DNA of 5,776 nt from an uncultured Porphyromonadaceae bacterium (GTDB taxonomy: Bacteria > Bacteroidota > Bacteroidia > Bacteroidales > CAMTPD01): contig CAMTPD010000124.1 of assembly GCA_947074265.1 (NCBI GenBank), forward strand, positions 1 through 5,776, given 5' to 3'. Shown in pieces: positions 1-5,776 of this stretch; position 1 is the stretch's first letter; each line of letters begins with the position of its first letter. The position numbers and the translations under genes were made by a program. The notes beneath the pieces were generated by a model, which did not search any database, was not told the DNA's origin, and saw only the letters and a list, made by a program, of their open reading frames with translations.

Positions 1-7
1 CTCTATA

Positions 8-19
8 TTCTTGCAAGAA
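8..19. repeat. 12-bp perfect palindrome near window start
   Basis: TTCTTGCAAGAA is a perfect palindrome. It is nested in a wider imperfect dyad: CTCTA at 1-5 is complementary to TAGAG at 32-36. No T-tract follows directly, so it is not a clean terminator. It could be an operator for the downstream promoter or the end of an upstream gene's 3' region. About one 12-bp palindrome is expected by chance in a window this long, so the evidence is weak. Confidence 0.25.
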
Positions 20-57
20 ATAACAACATATTAGAGTACTCCTTTAATTATATTTTG

Positions 58-89
58 TTTCATGGTTCGATGTAAAAGCACTAATTTTG
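58..89 (+). promoter_or_regulatory. Putative Bacteroidota-type promoter for the salvage operon
   Basis: TAATTTTG at 82-89 matches the Bacteroidota -7 consensus TAnnTTTG exactly. TTTC at 58-61 lies 20 nt upstream, the usual distance for the -33 element (consensus TTTG). An exact TTTG is also present at 54-57, but with a 24-nt spacer. Transcription would start near 95-98, giving a 5' untranslated leader of roughly 120 nt before the ATG at 220. No other exact -7 match was noticed in the leader. The motif match is seen directly; promoter activity is inferred. Confidence 0.5.
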
Positions 90-91
90 TA

Positions 92-139
92 TTCCGAATG
101 GATAAAAGCAATAAGCAGATTCTACCAACACATTCGGAA
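92..139. repeat. Perfect 9-bp inverted repeat in the leader
   Basis: TTCCGAATG (92-100) and CATTCGGAA (131-139) are exact reverse complements separated by 30 nt. As RNA they could close a hairpin with a large loop. As DNA they could be two half-sites about 39 bp apart, centre to centre. The left arm starts slightly before the predicted transcription start, so a hairpin would lose a few pairs if that start is right. The right arm ends one base before a potential upstream ATG at 141. I matched it to no known riboswitch class. Confidence 0.4.
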
Positions 140-219
140 AATGCCTCCCTATGTCCTCGCGTTGTATCTCAAGCAATTACCCTTCACAACATCGACAATA
201 CTTGAAATAAATAAACAAA

Positions 220-1209
220 ATGATCGACAAAATTGCTTCTATTGATCAGTGCGATTTGTATCAATTACCAAACGCATGGGGTGAAAAGATATACACCTAC
301 ATCACTACTACTCCACAAACACGTGAAATCTGTAACGATCCACGATGTCTTGGAATCGACTACACAAGCAAACTACAACAAGCTTGTGGCAATACCCTTA
401 AAGCACTGAGCAATGAAGACAAAATAACATTGCAAGAAAAAGAAACAATCGTATTCAATATCTTACGCGGCGGACTCAACTTCGGGTTACGCGACGCCTT
501 AGCGCAAGCTTTCGGTTGGAATGCACATAGTTCGTCTTTCATCAGTGCACAACGACGTCGACGTGCCGATAATCCAGACGAGTGGGAAATCACCGAAGGC
601 GATTATCACAAACTATATCTAAAGCCAACATCAAGCATTGTATTCGGAGACGTGGTAGCTACAGGTACCAGCCTCGAACATGCCCTCGACATCTTAATTC
701 ACGAAGCAGAGCAAACCGGTTGCACCATCAAGAACATGATCTTCTTCACCATTGGTGGCATCAAAACAGAAGCAATACTAGCACGTACAGCCAAGCGTCT
801 TACATCATTAAACCCTGCATTTGAAGGAATACACGTAGTATATATAGAAGGCCGTTTTGTTGTGCCTGATCACAACACACCGCTTACGATCAAACTTACG
901 GGAACTGATCTGGTACGCCTTGATGCGGTAATGGCTCCCGAGTTCATCACTTCTCAGTACGAAAATCCATGCTATCCTATCGAGCGATGCACGATCTACG
1001 ATGCCGGTTCTCGTGCATTTCTGATTAGTGAATATGCAGAAGATGTACTCGAATATTGGCAGCAAAACTTAGAGTTGGCAGAGCAAGGTATTACATTCGC
1101 TCAACTGGTAAATGAAAGATTCCCCGAAATCGACTCTACACGCTACGCCGATACAGATCTAAAGGCTCTATCGATCTCACAAATCGAATTCTTCTCACAA
1201 TACATTTAA
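220..1209 (+). CDS. Uracil-phosphoribosyltransferase-like (type I PRTase fold) protein
   Basis: A 329-residue cytosolic protein with the landmarks of a PRPP-dependent phosphoribosyltransferase, resembling the uracil PRTase branch. In order they are ILRGGL at 81-86 (compare ILRAGL in Upp), an arginine-rich loop RRRR at 112-115, a YHKLYL stretch at 129-134, the PRPP loop FGDVVATGTS at 142-151, and DAGSR at 261-265, which recalls the GDAGDR base-binding loop of Upp. The family would transfer a nucleobase to PRPP to make a nucleotide. Two oddities stand out: the first acidic residue of the PRPP loop is glycine (G143), and at 329 residues it is far longer than the roughly 208 of a classical Upp, with about 115 residues between PRPP loop and DAGSR. 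The ATG at 220 is supported by an in-frame TAA at 208-210 and an A-rich upstream region. It lies 2 bp ahead of a CodB-type permease, so the two are probably translated together. The fold is fairly secure; the substrate is inferred, and loss of catalysis with a binding or regulatory role is possible. Confidence 0.8.
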   Translation: MIDKIASIDQCDLYQLPNAWGEKIYTYITTTPQTREICNDPRCLGIDYTSKLQQACGNTLKALSNEDKITLQEKETIVFNILRGGLNFGLRDALAQAFGWNAHSSSFISAQRRRRADNPDEWEITEGDYHKLYLKPTSSIVFGDVVATGTSLEHALDILIHEAEQTGCTIKNMIFFTIGGIKTEAILARTAKRLTSLNPAFEGIHVVYIEGRFVVPDHNTPLTIKLTGTDLVRLDAVMAPEFITSQYENPCYPIERCTIYDAGSRAFLISEYAEDVLEYWQQNLELAEQGITFAQLVNERFPEIDSTRYADTDLKALSISQIEFFSQYI

Positions 1210-1211
1210 AA

Positions 1212-2471
1212 ATGAGTAACACAGAAACTAAAATCAGTAAAGAATACGAATTTACACACGTAGCATCACACAGTCGCAGAGGCTTCTGGACTATGCTCGT
1301 GGTTATGCTTGGCTTTTCATTTTTCTCGGCGAGTATGTGGGCCGGAGGTACATTAGGGACAGCCCTTACCTCCCCTATGTTTATTTTATCGGTACTTATC
1401 GGAAACCTTCTACGAGGAGCCTATACCGGATCATTGGCCTACATTGCAGACAAAACAGGATTATCCACCCACCTTTTAGCCCATTATTCTTTTGGTCAAA
1501 AAGGTTCCTATCTGGCCTCTCTCATCTTGGGTATTACACAAGTTGGTTGGTTTGGTGTAGGTGTAGCCATGTTTGCAATTCCGGTACACAAAGTATTTCC
1601 GGATGTTCCACTATCTGTATTGGTCTGGGGATCAGGACTACTAATGACTGCAACCGCATGGTTTGGAATCAAAGCACTCACTATTCTTAGTGCCATTGCT
1701 GTTTCGGCTATCGCTATTTTAGGATTTGTATCGGTAGGAAAAGCCTTTGGCGATTTTGGCGGACTCGAAGCATGGCTCAATGTTGTTCCTACGCAAGAGA
1801 TGTCTCTTTCTTCTGCTATCGGTATCTGTATCGCATCATTTATCAGTGGGGGTAGTCTTACGCCAGACTTCACTCGTTTTGCCAAAACACCAAAAATATC
1901 TGTATCCACTACGGTTACAGCATTCTTTATCGGCAACTCGCTGATGTTTTTCTTCGGAGCTGTAGGTGCATCCTTCTATCAACTTAGCGACATTGCAGAT
2001 GTAATGCTCAAGCAAGGTATGATTGTATGGGCCATCGTTGTACTAGGTCTGAACATCTGGACCACCAACGACAACGCCATCTACGGATCGGGGCTTGGCT
2101 TTGCCAACATCACCAAACTTCCTAAAAAGTTCTTTGTACTTATCAATGGAGTATTGGGTACTGCCGCTGCAATCTTCCTATACGACAACTTTGTAGGATG
2201 GCTCAACTTTCTGAATGTACTCATTCCATCAATCGGAGGCGTACTCATCGCAGACTACTTCTTTGTACATCGCCGTCATTACGCACACATGGATAAGCAT
2301 CCATTCGTTACCATCCGTTGGAGTGCAATTGCGGCATGGGCATTCGGAGCATTGGCAAGTTTCTACCTTCCGGGCATATCCTCGCTAAACAGCGTTATTA
2401 CAGCCATGATTACCTATTGGTTGTTATCACGTTTTATCGACAAACCCGAACGTTATACTGAAAACGATTAA
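1212..2471 (+). CDS. codB: Cytosine permease (NCS1 family)
   Basis: A 419-residue inner-membrane transporter of the nucleobase:cation symporter-1 family, the same length I recall for E. coli CodB. Characteristic stretches are FFSASMWAGGTLGTAL (37-52), TQVGWFGVGVAMFAIP (109-124), ISGGSLTPDFTRF (211-223), GLNIWTTNDNAIYGSGLGFA (279-298) and IGGVLIADYF (341-350). About twelve hydrophobic segments run from residue 25 to 408. The family imports cytosine using an ion gradient. The start ATG lies 2 bp after the stop of the PRTase-like gene, so coupled translation in one operon is very likely. E. coli codB is paired with the deaminase codA; here the partner is a PRTase-like protein instead and no deaminase is present, so the imported base could be cytosine or a related compound. 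Nothing is truncated and all major family motifs are intact. Family assignment is very secure, exact substrate less so. Confidence 0.93.
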   Translation: MSNTETKISKEYEFTHVASHSRRGFWTMLVVMLGFSFFSASMWAGGTLGTALTSPMFILSVLIGNLLRGAYTGSLAYIADKTGLSTHLLAHYSFGQKGSYLASLILGITQVGWFGVGVAMFAIPVHKVFPDVPLSVLVWGSGLLMTATAWFGIKALTILSAIAVSAIAILGFVSVGKAFGDFGGLEAWLNVVPTQEMSLSSAIGICIASFISGGSLTPDFTRFAKTPKISVSTTVTAFFIGNSLMFFFGAVGASFYQLSDIADVMLKQGMIVWAIVVLGLNIWTTNDNAIYGSGLGFANITKLPKKFFVLINGVLGTAAAIFLYDNFVGWLNFLNVLIPSIGGVLIADYFFVHRRHYAHMDKHPFVTIRWSAIAAWAFGALASFYLPGISSLNSVITAMITYWLLSRFIDKPERYTEND

Positions 2472-2496
2472 ATCCACTTTCATTAATACCATACTG

Positions 2497-4614
2497 ATGT
2501 CTGAAATCACAGGATTATTAAAAAAATACTTCGGATACAACTCATTCCGCTCCAATCAAGAAGCGGTCATACAAAATATACTTGACGGCAACGATACATT
2601 CGTCCTCATGCCTACCGGCGGCGGGAAATCGATCTGTTATCAGATTCCGGCATTAGCAATGGAGGGTACGGCTGTAGTCGTCTCTCCATTGTTGTCTTTA
2701 ATAAAAGATCAAGTAGATACATTGCGAGAAAATGGCATCGTGGCATGTACACTCAACAGTACACAAAACGAAAGTGAAAACCGCAGAGCACGCGAACTCT
2801 GTCTCAATGGGACAGCCAAATTGCTATATATATCACCTGAGCGACTCTTGGGCGAACTCGAAAACGGTATTTTCAAGCACATGCGTGTATCGCTTTTTGC
2901 CATCGACGAAGCACACTGTATCTCCCAATGGGGACACGATTTCCGACCTGAATACACCAAACTTTCGCAAATTAAGAGCTATTTCCGTAAAACTCCGATC
3001 GTAGCTCTTACTGCAACAGCCGACAAAATTACACGCGACGACATCGTACGTCAGTTGTCACTCCAAAACCCACGCACATTCGTTTCGTCATTTGACCGTC
3101 CCAATCTTTCACTCAAAGTAGTAAAAGGACTTGGGAAGAAGCAAAAGATCAACTCCATCCTCGACTTCATCGAGCGACACCCCCGTCAGAGCGGTATCAT
3201 CTATTGCCTCAGCCGACAAAATACCGAAACACTCGCCAAGGAATTAGCTGAAGAAGGAGTAAGCACCGGAGTTTATCATGCCGGCCTCTCCAATAGCGAA
3301 CGTGAGCAAAATCAAAACGATTTTCTCAACGACAAAGAACGCGTAATCTGCGCCACTGTAGCCTTTGGTATGGGAATCGACAAGTCGAACGTACGTTGGG
3401 TAATACACTACAACATGCCCAAGAGTATCGAATGCTACTACCAGGAAATCGGTAGAGCCGGACGCGACGGTTCCAAAGCAGACACACTACTGTTCTATAC
3501 ATTAGGAGACCTAGTTATGCTTTCCAACTTTGCCAAAGAAAGCGCACAGCAAGGAACCAATCTCGACAAACTCAACCGCATGCAGCAATATGCAGAGTCC
3601 GACATCTGTCGTCGTCGCATACTACTTAGCTACTTTGGAGAAGAAATGGACCATGACTGTGGCAATTGCGACGTGTGTCTTAATCCACCCGAGCGCATCG
3701 ACGGCACCATCCTCGTACAAAAAGCACTCAGTGCCATCGTCCGCACCGAACAACGTGTCGGTGTAAATCTGCTCATCGACATCTTGCGTGGATCACGTCG
3801 TATCGAAATTATCTCTGCAGGCTATCACCAGATCAAGACTTTTGGTGTCGGATCCGATCTATCCTTCCGCGAATGGCAAGCCTATTTACTGCAAATGCTA
3901 CAACTAGGCTACATCGAGATGGCATACAACGATGGCAACACACTCAAGACTACCAACATGGGACGCAAAGTCTTGATGGGTGAAACTACAGCTCTACTTG
4001 CCAAAGTCAAACTCGAGACAACAACAGCCCCGGTAGCCGGAAAACGCTCTCGCATCGCCGAAGCCGAAAGTCATCTAAGTGAAGACGAACAACTATTCGA
4101 GCAACTACGCAAACTACGCTACAAGTTTGCCACACTCGAAGATGTACCGGCCTATGCCATCTTCACAGACAAGTCTCTCACACAAATGGTCGAAGACAAA
4201 CCCGTATCGATGGTCGAGTTTTCCAACATCGCCGGTGTATCCGAAGTTAAACTCGAAAAATACGGACAAGAATTCATCACCACTATCCGCAAAGCAATTG
4301 GTAAAAAAAGAGCCAAAGGAGACACCTACAAAGAAACACTCGACTGTGTACACAAAGGCCTAGGAGCATTACAAATAGCAGAATTCAGGAAGATACAACC
4401 CGTTACCGTATATTCCCATCTTGCCTATTTGGTCGAAAAAGGAGATCTTACCGATTGGAGTCGTTACATCAGCAACGACGAAATACAAGCAGTAGCACGT
4501 GCGGCAGAAAAGCTAGGACATACAACCGAGCTCAAACCCCTCCACGAAGCACTAGATGGCAATATCGGATTCGGGATCATTCGATTAGCCCTCTCGATCC
4601 TGAAAAATAAATAA
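2497..4614 (+). CDS. recQ: ATP-dependent DNA helicase RecQ
   Basis: A 705-residue superfamily 2 helicase unwinding DNA 3' to 5' in recombination and replication-fork repair. All helicase motifs are visible: motif 0 FRSNQ (17-21), Walker A TGGGKS (40-45), Ia VVVSPLLSLIKDQ (60-72), DEAH (137-140) followed by the RecQ aromatic loop CISQWGHDFRP (141-151), LTATA (171-175), motif V AFGMGID (289-295) and motif VI QEIGRAGRDG (316-325). Zinc-binding cysteines are C371, C388, C391 and C394. An RQC winged-helix region spans about 402-505 and an HRDC domain about 528-605. The last ~95 residues look like the helix-turn-helix domain (HTH_40 type) attached to some RecQ proteins, which explains why it is longer than the ~610 residues of E. 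coli RecQ. The ATG sits 25 bp after codB with no visible terminator between them, so read-through from the salvage pair is likely. No key residue is missing. Confidence 0.96.
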   Translation: MSEITGLLKKYFGYNSFRSNQEAVIQNILDGNDTFVLMPTGGGKSICYQIPALAMEGTAVVVSPLLSLIKDQVDTLRENGIVACTLNSTQNESENRRARELCLNGTAKLLYISPERLLGELENGIFKHMRVSLFAIDEAHCISQWGHDFRPEYTKLSQIKSYFRKTPIVALTATADKITRDDIVRQLSLQNPRTFVSSFDRPNLSLKVVKGLGKKQKINSILDFIERHPRQSGIIYCLSRQNTETLAKELAEEGVSTGVYHAGLSNSEREQNQNDFLNDKERVICATVAFGMGIDKSNVRWVIHYNMPKSIECYYQEIGRAGRDGSKADTLLFYTLGDLVMLSNFAKESAQQGTNLDKLNRMQQYAESDICRRRILLSYFGEEMDHDCGNCDVCLNPPERIDGTILVQKALSAIVRTEQRVGVNLLIDILRGSRRIEIISAGYHQIKTFGVGSDLSFREWQAYLLQMLQLGYIEMAYNDGNTLKTTNMGRKVLMGETTALLAKVKLETTTAPVAGKRSRIAEAESHLSEDEQLFEQLRKLRYKFATLEDVPAYAIFTDKSLTQMVEDKPVSMVEFSNIAGVSEVKLEKYGQEFITTIRKAIGKKRAKGDTYKETLDCVHKGLGALQIAEFRKIQPVTVYSHLAYLVEKGDLTDWSRYISNDEIQAVARAAEKLGHTTELKPLHEALDGNIGFGIIRLALSILKNK

Positions 4615-4634
4615 AATAAGACCTCATACACGAG

Positions 4635-4660
4635 CAATAATCCCATGTCGGTTGTTATTG
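4635..4660. repeat. Small inverted repeat between recQ and the HdeD-like gene
   Basis: CAATAA (4635-4640) and TTATTG (4655-4660) are complementary, and one T-G wobble could extend the stem inward, leaving a 12-nt loop. The stem is AT-rich and is not followed by a T-tract, so it does not look like a normal intrinsic terminator. The surrounding 79-bp spacer is A/T-rich, with no exact TAnnTTTG promoter element that I could find. Confidence 0.25.
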
Positions 4661-4693
4661 AGTAAAACATATTTATTAAAAAATAAAACAACT

Positions 4694-5233
4694 ATGTCAA
4701 GCTCAATCAACCGGCTCACTGCTCCCGTATCCCGAAGCATATTAGCCATCATCCTTGGTATCATATTGGTTATTTGGCCGGGTCTTGCACTCAGCTATGT
4801 CGTTATTGTAATAGGCGTACTACTCCTGTTAATGGGAGTAATCTCCGTCATTTCATTCTATCGGGCCAAGTCGGCAGGATATGTCATGAATGGTAGCTTT
4901 CCACTCGATGGCTTCTTAATGGCAGCTTTAGGTATCGCCATGATTGCCATTCCCCCATTCTTTGTTAGCATCCTCATGTACATTATCGCTTTTTTACTAA
5001 TCTTGGGTGGAGTAAGTCAACTCTCGGTATTGGCATCTGCACGAAAGGCAGGTCCCGTATCCGGACTTTACTACATCTTTCCGATACTGATTCTACTAGC
5101 TGGCATCTTAATCATAATGAATCCATTCGGAACCGCAGCAAACCTCTTCATGTTTTGTGGTATCACCGCTATTATCTACGGAGTTATCGATTTGATCAAC
5201 CACATTCGATTCAGCAGAGCTTTGCGTAAATGA
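4694..5233 (+). CDS. HdeD-family (DUF308) six-helix membrane protein
   Basis: A 179-residue, strongly hydrophobic protein with about six membrane segments, near residues 14-30, 33-56, 72-88, 90-112, 124-142 and 146-168. It is built from three similar helix pairs, each carrying G-x6-P and then G-V with the glycine 19 residues after the proline: G22/P29/G48, G80/P87/G106 and G137/P144/G163. This is the layout of the HdeD/DUF308 family, whose E. coli member is tied to acid resistance at high cell density; the molecular function is poorly known and acid resistance should not be assumed here. Short basic ends (N-terminal R7 and R14, C-terminal RFSRALRK) flank the membrane core. I chose the ATG at 4694, preceded by an A-rich stretch, over an in-frame TTG at 4652 that would add 14 mostly polar residues. 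It lies 79 bp after recQ and 63 bp before the next gene. Confidence 0.85.
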   Translation: MSSSINRLTAPVSRSILAIILGIILVIWPGLALSYVVIVIGVLLLLMGVISVISFYRAKSAGYVMNGSFPLDGFLMAALGIAMIAIPPFFVSILMYIIAFLLILGGVSQLSVLASARKAGPVSGLYYIFPILILLAGILIIMNPFGTAANLFMFCGITAIIYGVIDLINHIRFSRALRK

Positions 5234-5238
5234 TTTTT

Positions 5239-5268
5239 TTTGCAACATTACATTACTAAATACTGTTT
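5239..5268 (+). promoter_or_regulatory. Possible weak promoter for the last gene
   Basis: An exact TTTG (5239-5242), at the end of a run of eight T, is followed 18 nt later by TACTGTTT (5261-5268), which only roughly resembles TAnnTTTG. This fits the 63-bp spacer ahead of the small gene at 5297 and would give a short leader. The -7 match is imperfect, so the gene may instead be transcribed from upstream. Confidence 0.2.
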
Positions 5269-5296
5269 TAAAGTAAAATCACAAAAACGAAACGTC

Positions 5297-5653
5297 ATGG
5301 ACAAATTAAAAGTTGATGCATCATTCAAAACTATGCATCAATTATTGAAAAGCGTAGTACCACCTTGCGTTGCGTCTGGCGACGGTGCAACTAATTATGA
5401 AGTATGGGCAGAAAAAGACGGACAAAAACACCTATTCGGGTCTGTTGTTGCACATACACATTCCGCAACCGTACAATTCAACCAACATATACCGGCACAC
5501 GATGCAAAACAACTATTCTCAGAATATCTGCTTCATAAAATGAATGAACATTATCGTATCGACATACGCATCATTGAAGATGAATTACGTCGCGATTTGC
5601 AAGATGCCATTCAAAATCTAATGCGTTACTATACCGATAAAAACTGGATTTAA
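5297..5653 (+). CDS. Small soluble protein of unknown function
   Basis: A 118-residue protein that I do not recognise. It has no signal peptide or membrane segment and is probably cytosolic. Residues 32-62 look like alternating beta strands (YEVWAEKDG, HLFGSVVAHTHSATVQF). Residues 68-112 are rich in charge and likely helical, with a run of acidic and basic residues around IIEDELRRDLQDAIQNLMRY (92-111). There is one cysteine (C24, in VVPPC) and five histidines, including HTH at 53-55, but no recognisable metal or catalytic motif. The chosen ATG at 5297 follows an A-rich stretch; an in-frame TTG at 5240 would add 19 residues that look like translated spacer. Codon use resembles that of its neighbours, so it appears to be a genuine gene. 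It is the last gene before a strong terminator. No function is assigned. Confidence 0.75.
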   Translation: MDKLKVDASFKTMHQLLKSVVPPCVASGDGATNYEVWAEKDGQKHLFGSVVAHTHSATVQFNQHIPAHDAKQLFSEYLLHKMNEHYRIDIRIIEDELRRDLQDAIQNLMRYYTDKNWI

Positions 5654-5696
5654 CAACTAAATCCCTTTTTACTGATAATATCCTAAACAAAACGAA

Positions 5697-5717
5697 GCTT
5701 TTTTCTTTACAAAAAGC
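5697..5717. repeat. AT-rich hairpin abutting the terminator
   Basis: GCTTTTT (5697-5703) and AAAAAGC (5711-5717) form a perfect 7-bp stem with a 7-nt loop. It ends at the base just before the main terminator stem begins. Read on the minus strand, its GCTTTTT follows the GC-rich stem, so it can supply the T-tract for termination of transcription arriving from the right. Confidence 0.45.
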
Positions 5718-5756
5718 AGAGTGCGTGTCTTTTTATAAGATCCGCGCTCTTTTTTT
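5718..5756 (+). terminator. Rho-independent terminator closing the cluster
   Basis: AGAGTGCG (5718-5725) pairs with CGCGCTCT (5743-5750) with one T-G wobble. After one mismatch the stem continues as GTCTT/AAGAT (5727-5731 and 5737-5741) around a 5-nt loop. A T-run (5750-5756) follows directly. This is the clearest terminator in the window, 65 bp after the stop of the last gene, and probably ends transcription of the whole cluster. Confidence 0.88.
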
Positions 5757-5776
5757 CTTAAATTACATATCTTACC

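Noticed and set aside
112..156. Possible purine riboswitch: TTCTACC at 120-126, a loop-like TCGGAAA and CTATG near 149-153
   Set aside because: The J2/3-like and J3/1-like words are in the right order, but no P2 helix can be formed upstream, and the P3 arms pair for only three bases. The resemblance is most likely chance.
360..593. 77-codon minus-strand frame inside the PRTase-like gene
   Set aside because: Fully antisense to a gene with conserved motifs; low-complexity product and no start context.
1508..1936. 142-codon open frame on the minus strand inside codB
   Set aside because: It lies wholly within a well-conserved gene on the other strand, has no recognisable domain, and is a shadow of codB codon use.
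4652..4693. Upstream TTG start for the HdeD-like protein
   Set aside because: It adds 14 mostly polar residues that do not fit the family, and it overlaps the small inverted repeat; the ATG at 4694 has a typical A-rich upstream region.
5124..5132. Another copy of CATTCGGAA, matching the leader inverted repeat arm
   Set aside because: It encodes part of NPFGT in the HdeD-like protein and has no partner arm nearby; the coding sequence explains it.
5214..5241. Hairpin GCAGAGCTTTGC followed by eight T at the end of the HdeD-like gene
   Set aside because: Only four or five base pairs, one of them a wobble, and eight bases separate it from the T-run, so it is too weak to call a terminator.
5240..5296. 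Upstream TTG start for the last gene
   Set aside because: The TTG is the end of a T-run right after the previous stop, and the extra 19 residues look like translated spacer; the ATG at 5297 is a better start.

Overview
The window looks like a piece of a Bacteroidota chromosome, most likely Bacteroidales. The signs are A-rich start regions without clear Shine-Dalgarno sites, a TAnnTTTG-type promoter element ahead of the first gene, moderate GC content, and a RecQ carrying an extra C-terminal helix-turn-helix region. All five convincing genes lie on the plus strand. I saw no tRNA, rRNA, CRISPR array or insertion sequence.

Layout. Bases 1-219 are non-coding leader: a short palindrome, a Bacteroidota-type promoter near 58-89, and a perfect 9-bp inverted repeat (92-100 and 131-139) in the probable 5' untranslated region. 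Next comes a tight pair: a divergent uracil-phosphoribosyltransferase-like protein (220-1209) and, 2 bp later, a full-length CodB-type cytosine permease (1212-2471). After 25 bp there is a complete RecQ DNA helicase (2497-4614). A 79-bp spacer leads to a six-helix HdeD-family (DUF308) membrane protein (4694-5233). A 63-bp spacer then leads to a small soluble protein of unknown function (5297-5653). A strong rho-independent terminator (5718-5756) closes the cluster, with a second hairpin packed directly against it.

How the genes may work together. The first two genes read as a nucleobase uptake-and-salvage unit: the permease imports a pyrimidine-like base and the phosphoribosyltransferase-fold protein would join it to PRPP. 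No cytosine deaminase lies in the window, so the true base is open. RecQ is a DNA-repair enzyme that may simply be co-transcribed. The last two genes have no obvious link to salvage. The phosphoribosyltransferase-like gene, with its altered PRPP loop and structured leader, is the part most likely to hold something undescribed. The rest looks like ordinary core genome.
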